64,000 nucleotides of DNA from Panicum virgatum (GCF_016808335.1 NC_053136.1:1346531-1410530); one strand, 5' to 3'. Positions 47,588 through 63,471 are shown, counted from the stretch's first letter. Notes: generated by a model from the sequence alone, not told the origin. A program made the numbers and translations.

Positions 47588-47951
47588 GTGCACAACGTGG
47601 GTCACGCCGTCACAGGTGCTGCCTGTGAGCCTGTGATCGTGAAACTCCTCCATCTCTTCTTCCTTGATAACCCCTTACGGTAAAGGTCAAAATATGTGTT
47701 TATCTATTTTATATGAAATTTTTTACTTGGGGACAAATTAGCTATCTTGTTTTTGGGTGAAGGAAATAACTCAATTATTACATGGATGGATAAACAAAAC
47801 ATCAAATGCGATGGGGCAATGTTTTTTTTCTCAATCCAGATAAACACATAAAAAATATACAGTAGGGTCGCAATACAGTGTAAGCTAGAATAATGATGTG
47901 TCAACATTGATGGCGTTTCTTTAGTCTTTTCAACAAATCTTGGTGTGGCTA

Positions 47952-48234
47952 CTCCCTCTGTCCATATACCTACTTCTAAAGTTTTTCAGACGTATTAAGG
48001 ATGGAGAGTAAAAGTCTAAATTACTCTTATTTAGTTACCGTGCACTAATTAAGAGAATACTTATGACCTTTCTATTTAGCTTGCATGCAGATCGGTATGC
48101 CATAATTAATTTGCACGCATGGAGGGGCATTTTAGACCTGGCATACTAAAAAATCCACTTGGAAACTTAAAAGTAGCTGTATTATGAGACAAAATTTGAA
48201 TGCCAGAAGTAGATATATTTTGAGATGGAGGAAG
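47952..48234. mobile_element. Stowaway-like MITE
   Basis: The left end reads ctccctctgtccatatac, and the right end is its imperfect inverse (tattttgagatggaggaag). TA dinucleotides flank both ends (47950-47951 and 48235-48236). These are the Stowaway/mariner terminal sequence and target site. Confidence 0.8.
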
Positions 48235-48498
48235 TACTACTTACTATAAATAATTACTATTTGATAATATATCAATTGATAGCAAATATAGCTCGGGCAA
48301 TTTCTCACTAGATCCAAATTAATAGCCTCTGGTAAATTAAAGCACCCTGTCCCTGTTAAAAAGGTTGTACTGCTAGTCAAACCAAAACAGGTGCTCGTTC
48401 AACAGATGGGACCCCAACCCCATTGCTAGTCATCTGCTCCCATGGGCCCCACCTGCCATCTCCATCTCCATCTCCCTCCCCTGTCCCGCTCCCCTTCC

Positions 48499-48504
48499 TA
48501 TAAA
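48499..48504 (+). promoter_or_regulatory. TATA box of the GLR gene
   Basis: tataaa sits in a pyrimidine-rich setting about 30 bp before the GC-rich leader. A start near 48530 would suit the leader exon that ends at 48661. Confidence 0.6.
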
Positions 48505-48529
48505 CAGGTTAAACAGCCCGGTTCCAATA

Positions 48530-48661
48530 TGAGAAAACGAGCCCCGGGGAAGGCCAGCGCCGCCTGATCTTGGAGTCTTGAGGAGGAGACGAGGAGTTAA
48601 GCACCCGGAGACGAGGCGACGACCAAGATTTCCTCTTCCGGGGCAGCAATGCAGCCAACCC
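48530..48661 (+). promoter_or_regulatory. 5' leader exon of the GLR gene, with a possible spliced upstream ORF
   Basis: The GC-rich leader ends at a good donor (GTGAGTCC at 48662). The matching acceptor, ttttttgacag, ends at 51741. After splicing, an ATG at 48649 would open a 19-codon upstream ORF (MQPTRFPLSKLIDNLPTSA) ending with TAA at 51786-51788, 33 bp before the main ATG. The start position is inferred from the TATA box. Confidence 0.5.
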
Positions 48662-49193
48662 GTGAGTCCTCTTGCAATTCTACCTCCTCATGCTGTTTCC
48701 GCGTCAGAACCAACCAACAGGCATCCACTTCGTTCCTGGAGCGGAGCAAATCCCCATGTCCCCAACCACCAATGGCTGTCATAGTGTCATTTCCGCTCAT
48801 TCCTCGGGTTCCCAGCGGTGATTCAAATCAAAGTTGTGTTCTTTGGCTGGTTCCTGCAGTTCCTCTCCTGATCTTTGTTGCTCCTAGTAACTTTTTTTTT
48901 TGATTTTTTTTTGGAAGCTGCTCCCAGTAATTCTAGTAGCTCCTGACAATTTTTCTTTGGGGTTTTGATTGTAGTTGGAGCAAAAGATTTCACTACAACG
49001 CTTCACTTAGGTCCATCCTGTTGATCATCACTTGATAAACAAGCACAAATCGCATGAGTGGCTGAAGATGCTCGTGTCTAGTTCGTTCGGTTGCTTGATA
49101 ATTGAGGCTTTGTTGCACTTTTGCAGGAAGCACCCTTGATAGTTGCGTTGGAACATACTAGTATGGAATGTACCTCGTGGCAAGCGTGCCTAG

Positions 49194-50366
49194 TAGGGAT
49201 GTAAACGCATCGGATACGGACGGATATCACAGATATTGTATTTGTTTTCACATTTTCTATCAGATTCGGATTCGAACACGGATAGACTCGGGTACAAATA
49301 CGAATACGGATTGCTTCGGATATGAATACGAATAGATATGTGTTGAATACAGAGCGAGTCGGATGCGGATAATGTCGAACACGGATATTTCTTCGGATAT
49401 TGAGTAAAGCTAATATTTATTCATATCACATCGAACACCATACGAGTCCAAATCTTAACTAGATTATGTTTAACGAAGCAACTTAACAAATAGTTACATG
49501 ATATTTCTAACTTATCATATAGATAAGAGAGATTCGATTATATGCCATTCTAACTTGCTACACAACTTAGATTGGAGACACTCAATTAACAACATTATAG
49601 CTTATTACATTAATGATACATGACAAGCACTCAGATCGATTCGTCTGTTCCATGAGTCAAACTAAATCGTGCTTGATAAACCAAATTAAATACAGATGAC
49701 ATACCATTTTGGGCACTCAATTGCACAATATTGACATTCTAAATTATTACATGCAATAATATGTAGGAGCGATCAAATTATTGCTAGAGTTCGAATTGTT
49801 ATACTATATTGAGTTTTTATTAAAATGGAACAAGTCTAATTATTGTTAGAGTTCGAGTTTAGTTCTCGAACTATACTAGGAATAAACAAGATTCAACTCT
49901 AATAGAGTACCAATAGATAGATTATATTTTTAGAAAAATTTTGGTGCTAATTTTATATTTTTCCGATTTGAAATGAATTAGTTATAAATTTTTAGAGATT
50001 AAATCAGATTTTTTTTATTAATCCAATAGAGTACCAATAGATAGATTATAGTTTTAGAAAAATTTTGGTGCTAATTTTATATTTTTTTGATTTGAAATGA
50101 ATTAGTTATAAATTTTTAGAGATTAAATCAGTTTTTTATTAATGTATATATTTGGTATAATACAACTATACGAATCTAGTACTTGACTATCCGGATTATC
50201 CGACTGGATATTCGATATCCGACGGATATTACCCTTCTCGTATCCGAATCCAATATCTGAATCCGTATCCGATATCCGAAAAAAAATATCCGGATATCCG
50301 AATCACTATCCGACCCCTTTCGGTCGGTCGGTCGGTCGGGAAATATCCGTACCATTTACATCCCTA
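49194..50366. mobile_element. Non-autonomous hAT element in the GLR leader intron
   Basis: The ends are perfect inverted repeats, TAGGGATGTAAA and TTTACATCCCTA. The perfect 8-bp duplication gtgcctag lies at 49186-49193 and 50367-50374. The subterminal regions are packed with variants of cggatat, as in hAT transposase-binding zones. The 1173-bp AT-rich interior has no transposase ORF. A tandem duplication of about 128 bp, starting agagtaccaatagatagatt, occupies about 49905-50140. Confidence 0.93.
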
Positions 50367-50448
50367 GTGCCTAGCAATACCAAAATTGTTTGTTTAACTT
50401 AAGAAAAAAACTAGTATGGGACGTGTGCTTGTTTCTTGTTGTCGGATT

Positions 50449-51023
50449 CAGGGCCGGCCCTGACTTTTTGGTGGCCCAGTGCGAAACAAAAAATGGAGGC
50501 TCTCATTCACCAAAAAAATACAAGATACTTCTTCCATTTAGTTATGATAGCTATATTTTCGAAATTGAAAAATTTAAAATTGATCATTATATTAAGCCTT
50601 TGCCTTGAGAGTCCGCAAGTAGCCCGTTCGGTATCCTCCACAGTAACTCCAGCGCCAGCACGGGTGCCTCGGGAAGGAGAAAAACTGGATCTGTTGATTT
50701 TCCACATGGATCGCGGCAATTAATAATTGCTGGAAGCAAGGAGTCTCGCCAAGAAAAAATTATAGAAACTAGAAGACAATGGTTAATGTGATTAATGGAT
50801 TGATAAGCATACTTGGTACCCTTGGTCACTGTGCCATGTGAAAATATAGATACCATAACTGAATGGAGTAATATTGGAAAACTCATTATCATTAATGAAC
50901 TGGGCTAAAATTTATTGGCACTTGTAACTTTACAGGCCTATTAGCTTAGCAATATTTGGAGGCCCCTAATTTTTTGAGGCCCGGTGCGGTCGCACTGGCC
51001 GCACTGCCCGAGGGCCGGCCCGG
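50449..51023. mobile_element. Second non-autonomous hAT element in the GLR leader intron
   Basis: The ends are CAGGGCCGGCCCTGA and the imperfect inverse GAGGGCCGGCCCGG. The perfect 8-bp duplication gtcggatt is at 50441-50448 and 51024-51031. The element is 575 bp long. The interior shows no transposase, although gaggcccggtgcggtcgcac near the right end recalls larger hAT relatives. Confidence 0.9.
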
Positions 51024-51031
51024 GTCGGATT

Positions 51032-51741
51032 GTTACATTCTTGTTGTCAAATTGTTACACACAAGGAATAGAATAGACACCTTGATTGGTTGGTTCTTAT
51101 GCCTTGCACAGTGCCAAGGTATGAAGGTCCAGCATTTGTTCTTTTCGTTCATAGCAAAAGGGTGTGCAAATTGGAACAGGTGGAGTGAGCGGGACAGCCA
51201 CACGATTATCTATCGCTATTAACTAATGGACCACATGGCATCTGGTTTCTGGGATAGGGCCATATGAGAAGTTAGCTCTGAATGATGCTTGCCGGAATAA
51301 TCTAAGGCCGACCTTAAGCTTCCTTTAGTTGAATGTTTCACCAATGTTGGGATATCATTTTGTGGTTTCTCTTCTTTCTAGAAATAGGATAAATATATAT
51401 CATGAATGGCGCCTCCCAGAACATTTTGTACCATACTATAATGAGTTTTGTCATTCATCATATATTTACTGCAATCGTCAGTAATTTTTTTTGATAGAAG
51501 GAAGCTTTTATTGATATCAAAATGATCATCAGTACTTGTTCTGTCTAAGTTGCTTTCTTTGGATTCTTCAATCCATTGTTCATTTTGCTCTCAATCCTAT
51601 ATTTGCTTCCATCATGTCTACATTTGTTGACATCCTTTCTTATAATTTTCTCTCAATTTGTAATATCTATATGTTGATTCTCTTGCACATTTCTATATGT
51701 TCATCCTAATAACAGTGCATCCGTCTTTTCTTTTTTGACAG
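51032..51741 (+). other. Remainder of the GLR leader intron
   Basis: This AT-rich intron sequence ends in ttttttgacag. At about 51487-51522, ttttttttgatagaaggaag followed by cttttattgatatc looks like the inverted 3' tail of a plant LINE. No other element is recognised. Confidence 0.45.
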
Positions 51742-51821
51742 GATTCCCACTTTCCAAACTCATTGATAATTTACCAACATCTGCATAAGTTCATAGCAGT
51801 CTTTGAACAATTTGAGCCAAA

Positions 51822-55516
<3,695 letters not shown>

Positions 55517-57050
55517 TCACTTTGTATTAGGGCTAAGCATATGATTAGCATTATCATTAGCACTAATTATATATACATAAAACCATTAAATAAAAATTTT
55601 CTAGCATTTTAACACATGTGACGATGAATCCTCTTTTAAAACACTACGGTTTTATGATTCCAAAATAAAAATTCGAATTTTGGATTAGTTTCACTGTCCA
55701 CGGGTCCACATGTCTGCTATCTTTGTGTCTCTCTCTTTCACTCTCCCGAAGCCTCTACACGCCGGCCACCTCGCCTGTTCCCGAAACCTCTCGCACGCAC
55801 GCTCAGTCCTCTCTTCTTCCTCCTCCCGCTCGAGCTTAGCTAGGCAGAGCCGAACCGAGCTCTAGCCGTTGGCCTTGCCCAAGCCGCTGCCGGCCCCCGT
55901 CCTTCCCGAGCTCCCTGCCCATTGCCTGCCCTCTCCCCCTCCCCGCTCGCGTGCTGCGCTGTCGCCAAGCCCAACTCCAGAACCCGGCCACCATTAACGA
56001 GCTCGAGCTTGACCCCTCTCCAATACTCCCCACACAAGCCACCAAATCTCAATTCCTCGCACAGGCAGCTCCTCCCTCGATCGCCCCACCCGGCCGGCCA
56101 TGGTTGACTGGACCATAGAAACAATTCCAGAGGGCTCTTTGCGAAGTCTATGACTCATATGAATAGTTTTGAATAGTGCTGCGCAATCCTAGAAAAATTT
56201 AGGGGCCTTGGTGTAAAGTGCCTGTCTTATATGGTTTAATCTTTTCTCTTATACATAAATTAGCTGATAGCTTCTAAAATTAGTATAAAATTATAGAAAA
56301 ACTGTAAAATAGAAAACGAAGATGTTTTGGAATTCTTGTTATTAGATCTATGCAGTAGACCTATAATACGATATGTTTTAGTAGAAAGATATTGTTCTAG
56401 ATTTTTAGCTATGCTTGTTAGGAATAAATTCATATCTGTAGTTATGTTGCTCATTTTGCTATCAAATTTGTATGGTAGGCTATTAATGTGATAAATGTAC
56501 TGTGCTAAAATTTTCAGATTTATTGGTGCATGTATGCCTGAGTTAATGATTTAGCTTGTTTAGTGCTTAATAAATAGTTTATAGATAATAAAAGTTTGTA
56601 AAAATAGAAAATATGGTTCCACTAGCTTTGAATGGTGTTGTTGTGACCTATGAAACCTTAATAAGGCCATGCTTTTACAGAAATTGTGAGTCTTTTTTTT
56701 ATAACAACTAAATTGTGAGTTCTTAGATTTAACTTGCTCCCACATGCTTTATTGCAATTAAAATTTGTTTTGGTTGTAATGATTAATTTACAAAACTTGA
56801 GCATGTAATCTTTGTACAGTAGCCATGTTTTGATAACACCTACCCACCATAAAAATCTTAGCTCCAAATGGGATGTTTGTAATATCGCCTATAATTAATA
56901 TATATGTTTGATTATGCAAATTGGATGATGAAAATTTGGCTATTAGATGCTCATGTATAATCCACGTGATAATTTGGTTGCTAGATATTTGGGTTAACTA
57001 TTGCTTAATCTAGATTAGAAATGGTTGAGCTTTTGAATTACATATATGTA
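55517..57050. other. GLR 3' flank with a possible decayed gypsy LTR
   Basis: After about 50 bp the sequence turns AT-rich, then strongly GC-rich (55740-56110), then AT-rich again (56150-57050). This profile and phrases such as tattagatctatgcagtagac resemble long gypsy LTRs seen elsewhere in grasses. I find no paired LTR, ends or target duplication, so a solo or broken LTR is only suggested. If true, the GLR 3' UTR would be partly element-derived. Confidence 0.3.
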
Positions 57051-57059
57051 TGAGTAAAA

Positions 57060-57275
57060 TACATCAGAGGTCCATCAACTTATAAAGGTGTGTCATTTAT
57101 GTCCACAAACTCTAAAAGTGCATTTTTAGATCATCGACTTGTAATTTGTGTCACTTAGGTCTATAAATTTTGAAAACATAGGTCCATAAACTCTGATAGT
57201 GTATTTTTGGATCCATAAATTTGTAACTTATATCACTTAGGTCCACAAACTCTGAATGTGCATTTTAGCAGTCAT
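57060..57275. repeat. Degenerate tandem repeat of about 65-70 bp
   Basis: Roughly three units are built on ggtccacaaactctgaaagtg and a tcacttaggtc linker. The array is followed at about 57270 by cagtcatgtggctac. Such arrays are common in grass repeats; the parent element is not identified. Confidence 0.65.
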
Positions 57276-60238
57276 GTGGCTACAGACACGCCCATAAAAG
57301 TCGCCACGATATCGCTGTGCACCAATATCTTTCAACTCCTCACCAGAAACTACTCTGGGTTAACCCAAGTCTAACGTCGAGATTTTTCGCCACAACACCT
57401 GCCGCCACCATATCCGGCCACCACGCCACGAAGGACGTAATATCCCCTACTATGGTCTACGGTACATATGTTATTGATTCCCTCTGTGACCTCCTCCATC
57501 TTTCCCAAGCCATCACCCCCTCCTCTACACCCATATTACGGGATCATATCTAGATCTAAATTCAAGAACTCACCATTAAAAGTATGTAAGAACCCCTTTG
57601 AATTCTAATACATGTTAATAACCTCCAAAATAAATCTTCCATCTGCGGGCTGCTGGGTGTACAAATACCCAGGTTCCCGTTGTGCTTCACTGTACTTGTC
57701 CCATGATCAGTCGGCAAGTGCGCACAACATCACCGGTATCACAACTGCATTCAAAAACTTGTTAGTAATATTAAAATTTAATCAGAGCTTATATAATCTG
57801 CAACAGAAGCAAATAGAAATATAGAACTTCCATCCTACAGTAGTGTGCCTCACCATTCCCACAGTCAACTGACTGGGAGTTAGTCCTAAAAAGAACTAAT
57901 GTCGAAAACCCGCATCCTTCAGCAAGGAACTGAACTGAGACGGCTCTTCTTCGAACTCTGAATTTTAAAATTTTAGCAACAAATGTGAGTACAATTTTAT
58001 ACTCGCAAGACTTCGGGTGTATATCAAAAATCCTATAATACATGCATGGTTAATCAAGAAAGGCTGACAGGTTCACTAGCACTAGGCTGCATTTTATTTG
58101 AGTGTATCTTCATACGCATAATTTTTGCAAATATTTTGTTTTATATAAAATAGACCGACAAAACCAATCATGACTCCCCATTTTCCATTTCGCGTCCACA
58201 ACCTTTGAACCGGTGCAAGTGTTGTCAAACAATTCCCATACCAAGTTTTTCAAACCAAACCTCTAAAACCGGCGTCTAGTTCAAGCGCTCATGACCGCGA
58301 GCACGGCTATTCGAATAGTTTTACACTCTGTAGAGGTTGTACACTTTACCCATACGACATGTTTCGCTTTGATGCCAGCGCGTAGCTAGCGCGCTTATAC
58401 ACAATTTCTTAGATGTGTCGGCAAGCTAACATGACCGTTACATCAACCGGACCCAATATATGCTGTACGACAGACTGTAGGAGCGCCTCGCCTCCATACA
58501 TTTGCCCGGGTTAGCTACCCCGACACCGACGAGCTCCTCGAGCGCTCGGGCGGTAGCATCCTCTCGGGTCGACTGACTTAATAAGCTAAGGCCAGTGCCC
58601 ATTTAGTCGTATGGTTGCACTGTAATACTTGACTAGAATTGTGCCAATTACCGGTTCTTAATTTGACACGGGTGATAAATCCCTAAAATGCGCCGGAAAC
58701 GCATACAGAACCAAACCATATCCATCATCTATTTTTCCATCCATTTTATCATTCATATTCTTTTTCTTCATCCTCATACCATAATATCCGCTAGACCATA
58801 TATTCACCCGCGTCTACCATAGAGTTTTTATCTTTTAAAAACAACCATAAAAATGTATATTTTTTTAAAAGAAACCAACCCATGTGATGCTACTTAACTA
58901 CTGCACAAACACTAAGCCAACTAAGCATGTGACTCTGAATTACGCGAATAACCCATAAATCTATGGCGACAAGGAATAAAGGGTGCAACTTGTCAAGGAA
59001 GGTAAATATCTTGAAACAGGATGTGTCTACCCGACATAAAATGACATTTGAACACATAAAATCATCGTAGCATACATATAATTGTAGGCTTGGGAATTTA
59101 AATAGGAGAGATGGCACCCGTTCTCTGAATTGTAGGCTTGAGCAAAGGAGGAGAGACGGATGTGCAGGCAACTGCTGCTAGCTTGCCTAACGACAGAGAG
59201 AGAAAGGAGTGGTGCAGCTTGCTGCTGCCAACAGAGAGAGGAAAGCTGAGAGAAAGGAGGTGCGCGGCGTGCTCCGCGTGTGCACGTTGTGCGTACGTGA
59301 GCTGGGGCTCACTGGGCTGGCATACAGAGGCAGCGAGGACAGTGCGGAGCTGGACGGGGAGGAGCAGTGCGGCGCTGGGGCATCTTGCAGCCTTGAATGC
59401 TCTCATGTCCAGCGCGCGTCCTTGCCCGGGCGGCGCGGCTGGTCGGGGCGGCGCTGGCGGATTATTCCCGCCGCCGCACCAGTGGCGGAGCCACACTAGG
59501 GCGAGCCAGGGCGGCCGGCCAGGTCCCTCCAGGTGAGATTAAAAATATATTTGTTAACAGTAAAAGTAGTAGAGAATGAGAAGAATGAATCTGAAAAACA
59601 TAAGAAGAACATAAAAGAAGAGGGAATTGGTTTCACATAGCATGTTACTTGAGAAAAGAGTAAGAGTTCACACAAGTTGTTCGATACCCTTCCTCATCGC
59701 ACGCACTCAGTATTTAACTAGCGACTCTTTTGTGTTTATATGGATTGGGCCTGATATGTGCGGGCAGGCACATCTAGCGAACTCATTCGCACCAAGACAA
59801 ACACTAGGCTTCCTGGTGCGGCGGCCCATAATAGTAGATGTTTCCTCCGGTTCGTGGGTGTTGACAATATCTCCCATTCTCAACTCCGGCAGGGGCTCAT
59901 GACGGTGCGGCGGTGCCCTCCGAACGCGAGGTCGAGTGGGCTATGGCCTCTTAAGTGGTTCAATCTAGCGCCCCAACCCAGCACTGCATCTTCTTGCCAC
60001 CATATGCCGCTGCTAATTTCAGCAGTTCACCATCTACCCCCCTACAGTCCTGCTCAGGCGCTCACGCTGCCGTGTCGCTGCCGTTGCGCGACGCCACTCC
60101 GCGCCTGTCCGTTCTGCAGCCTCATCTCGGCACCCGTCGGTGGCGACAGCGGATCCCGTGCGCCGTTGACGTGGGCGCCTGCTACCGGGCAGCAAGCCTC
60201 GGCGTCTCGCTCTGGCCGTGCAAAATTTTTATCGTAGA
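57276..60238. other. Intergenic DNA, no gene recognised
   Basis: 57600-58150 holds patches that feel element-like (gtgtacaaatacccaggttc, tcagcaaggaactgaactg) but have no ends. 59130-59520 is GC-rich, with incidental ORFs on both strands. It contains agtggcggagccacac at about 59481, a string often found at hAT or other element ends, but I find no inverted partner. The stretch 59580-60238 shows nothing I can name. Confidence 0.4.
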
Positions 60239-63200
60239 TGTAACATCCCAAAAATCTAACAAAATTAAATCACGCGCTAATCCTTGTTTTGTCGTTGAGC
60301 TCGATCCCTTCTTGTTTCATCTTCCGCCTGACTTCCCGATTCCCCAAAGACCCGACACCCGTATTCGACACCCTGTTACCCCTCGACCTGCGCGTCGCGC
60401 TCTCGCGCGCCCGGACGCCAAGCGTGGCCGACCGGCTCCGCGATCAGCGCCGTGATCCCGGCACGGATCCCTCCCTCCCCCTTCTTTTTCCTTCCCTTTT
60501 CCCTCCTTTTCTTTTTCTTTTTTTTCCCATTTTCTTTCTCTTTTCTTTTCTTTTCTTTTCCTTCTTTTTCCTTCTTTTCCCTTTCCCTCTTCTCTCTCCT
60601 CTTCCTTTCTTCTCTGCCGCTCGCGCCTGGCCCGCGCCTTCTCCTCCTGCCCCCCCCTCTCTGCGCTGGCCCGCTCCCGAGCACGCCCCGCGCGCCGCTC
60701 GCCGCGCACACCAAGCTCGCCCCCGACCTCGCCCACGGCCACGCGCACCCCGGCACGTCGCCACGCAGTGCACGCGCCGCCCTGCAGCGGCTCGGCGCGC
60801 ACCGGCCCGCGCCCCGCGCAGTTCGCCTTCGCCCCGCTCCCGGCCGCTGCACGCACCCACCCGCGCCCGCTGCGACGCGCGCCCCGCCGCCTGGACCCGC
60901 TCGCCTGCGCCCTGCTGCACCCGAGCCGCTCCAGCGCCGCCAGCCCGTGCGCGTCACGCCACGGCCGACCGCCGTTGACGCTGCACAGCAGCGTCGACCG
61001 CGGCACAGAGCCGCCTGCAGCGGTCGCCGCCTGGCCGTGGTGTCACTTCGCCTCGCCGCTCCGGTTCTGCGCCCCGTTGACGCCTCACCAGTGCCCCCCC
61101 CCCGCGCCGTGCCGTCGCATCACCATGGTGAGCCTCGCCGTGCCTCTAACGCCGCCGACAGGCCTGCCCCGCCGGCCACCACCCTGCTCCCACCGCCACC
61201 GCCTTGGCCGCCTATAAAGGGGGCCAAGGAGCACCCCCCGGCGCTCCCACGAACCGCAGTGCCACCGCCCCACGCCCCCTCTCCGCAACCCTGCACAGCC
61301 GCCGCCGCTCACTCACCCTTGCCGCTGCTGTCTTTCGTGGCCGGACCGCCACGCTCCACCCCGGCGCAAGGTGAGGCCGGGGATCGGTTCGCCTCCCCGC
61401 CCTCTCTCTTTTCCCCTTGATCCGGGCCGCCGGCGAACCCCTGGCCGCCGGGATTTGGCCGGCGCAGAGGCCCCCTCCCCCTCCTCTGTTCCCCACCGAC
61501 GGGAGGAGGAAGAAGGGGCAAATTTGCCCCAAACCCCCTCCTTTCCCTCTTATTTGGTTAAGAGTCCCCCCTTTTAACCAATTTGCAAAGTAAACCCTGC
61601 CCTTTTACCTAATTCCAAAATAAGCCCCCTTCCATGTAAACTTAATTACAAATAAAACCCTGACTCTTTTTAATTAACCCAAGAAACTTCTAAAATATAA
61701 ACCAAGCCCTTACTTACTTAATTATAATTACAATTAGGTCCCTGAACCCCTGTTTAGGGCCTAAACGCTCCCCTGACCTATCATTTTATGTGCCTAACGA
61801 CCCCGGATTAACCTAAAATTTTACCCCGCCTCTCCTAGCTCAGTTGCGGCCATACCACTCAGAAACCATCCAAAAATAATACTCTATGCTCTATATTTCA
61901 TGTGTTCCCGTTTCGAGCTCGACGACAAATCTTTGTCTTCTGTGTTTTGATTGTGTGCCTGTTTGTGTGCGCTGTAGACCACGGAGCGAACGAAGGAGAA
62001 CCCGTTGACGAGCAGTGCTGTGAGCAGGTGAACGAGGACCCGTTCCGCGACCCCGAGCCCGAAGGACAGGACTTCCCCGAAGGCTGCGAAGACGGCAAGT
62101 TCAATCCCATCCTTTGATGCATGTTTCTGTCCTAGTTTTTATAAACACAACCCAATGGCCTGTTTTATAAAGTTGCATATGTTTTACTTGCGTGAAAACA
62201 CGGTTGGATAGCCACCCCTTGACTTGTGATGACCATTCCTTGACCACCTAGATTAATGTCTGATTTTGCTTGGACGTTAATCGATATTAGAACGCTCAGG
62301 ACTTTACTCATAATATGATTTATTTGATAAAGAAAATGTGTGCGTGTGGGAAGGGATAAAATGTGGATTTCGAAAGATGAGTATGGACGGGATGGACGGC
62401 ATTTCTGTGTGATTTGCCGATTGGTGTGCTTGTGCCTGTGTGGCAGAGCAAGGAGGGAGATATCCATCTTGTCGTGTCTAAGGACCGAGTTGGTGTGTCA
62501 TCTCACCTAACTCCACTTTCGTGCAAACCACTCGACCGTTGAATGGGCAACGGCGTAGCATAAATCCCACTAGTTGGTGTGGTAGCCATCAGGAGAGCTG
62601 AGAGCAACGGGTGACTAAGGAAAAGGGATAAGCCCCGAGTGACTTATGCCCGGTTATACCTAAGTGAACGGTCAATGACCCCTTGGTGCGTCCCGTGATG
62701 GCTAGTCAGGCTTAGCTATGGTGGGTAATGGCTATGTTGGGATCTACACCGACACGACGGTGTTCGAGTTGTGGTATCCTACTTGTGGGTAAAGTTGCAC
62801 ACCTCTGCAGAGTTAAGAATCTATTCGAATAGTCCGTGCCCACGGTATTGGGCGAGTTATGGTGTGGTCACATAACTAGTGTTTCTTTGGGATGGGCTGG
62901 TGTGAGTTGTTTTGGAATTGGTTCCGGCAGTTGTGCCGTTTTAAAACCTGAACTCTGTGTTACTGCAAAAACTGATTTCTAAAAGGTTTTTCGTAAAATA
63001 AACCCCTGCATAAAATGCCGTTTTTCTGCAAATTAAACCGTAACCTTATCCTTGTTTTACCTATGCATATTATTCTGATATAACCCCCTCCGTGGGTGTG
63101 GTTGGACTTGCTGAGTACGTTTGTACTCACCCCACTCTTACTTTTTACAGAAGAAGACCCGGACTTCGTACCAGACGACGCCGAGTAGGGTTACCGTTCT

Positions 63201-63456
63201 ACACCCAACCTTGCCTGTGGAACCGGCCCTGTTGAGATGCCTCCGCTGTCGCAGTACTCTGAGCCCGTAGTAGACCCTATGTGGTTCGCGGTCTGGTGTT
63301 ATGTCGTAGCCTGGTTAATTATTATTATCATCTGTATCGAGTGTCCGCCAAGGTTTGTAAGGTTTTGAACCATCTGATGTAATAAATGTGGCATCAGCCT
63401 CCTGTGACTGATGTTTTGTATCACATTTAAGTCTTCTCTTATGAGGGGACGCTTCA
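60239..63456 (+). repeat. 5' LTR of a second gypsy-like element (3.2 kb), partner beyond the window
   Basis: The LTR starts TGTAACATCC and ends GCTTCA. A primer site, tggtatcagagcc, lies at 63459-63471, 2 bp inside. A TATA box (ctataaagg) at 61212-61218 suggests transcription from about 61245. There is a GC-rich, pyrimidine-rich 5' half, an acidic coding-like block at 61978-62094, a perfect hairpin at 63112-63130 and a last coding-like block at 63152-63189. The target duplication would be gtaga (60234-60238) but cannot be checked. Confidence 0.85.
61978..63189 (+). other. Exon-like acidic blocks inside the second gypsy-type LTR
   Basis: Block 1 (61978-62094) follows gcgctgtag and reads an acidic stretch including NEDPFRDPEPEGQDFPEG. 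It ends in phase 1 at a GC-type donor (GACG, then GCAAGT). Block 2 (63152-63189) follows actttttacag and continues in phase as EEDPDFVPDDAE, then TAG. Upstream, caag before gtgagg at 61370 is a phase-1 donor in one open frame. No ATG lies between the TATA-predicted start and block 1, so translation is doubtful. Confidence 0.42.
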
Positions 63457-63458
63457 GG

Positions 63459-63471
63459 TGGTATCAGAGCC
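63459..63471 (+). other. Primer binding site of the second gypsy-like element
   Basis: tggtatcagagcc is the classic initiator tRNA-Met primer site and marks the LTR/internal boundary. Confidence 0.88.

Noticed and set aside
58470..58570. GC-rich patch that might be a captured gene fragment
   Set aside because: No open frame of useful length and no recognisable protein similarity.
59475..59500. agtggcggagccacac as a transposon end
   Set aside because: No inverted partner or 8-bp duplication was found in the window.
60317..61420. Large overlapping ORFs (up to 322 codons) at 60317-61420
   Set aside because: They lie mostly upstream of the LTR TATA box and are made of Phe/Ser/Leu tracts and Pro/Ala/Arg runs. 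They are not credible proteins.
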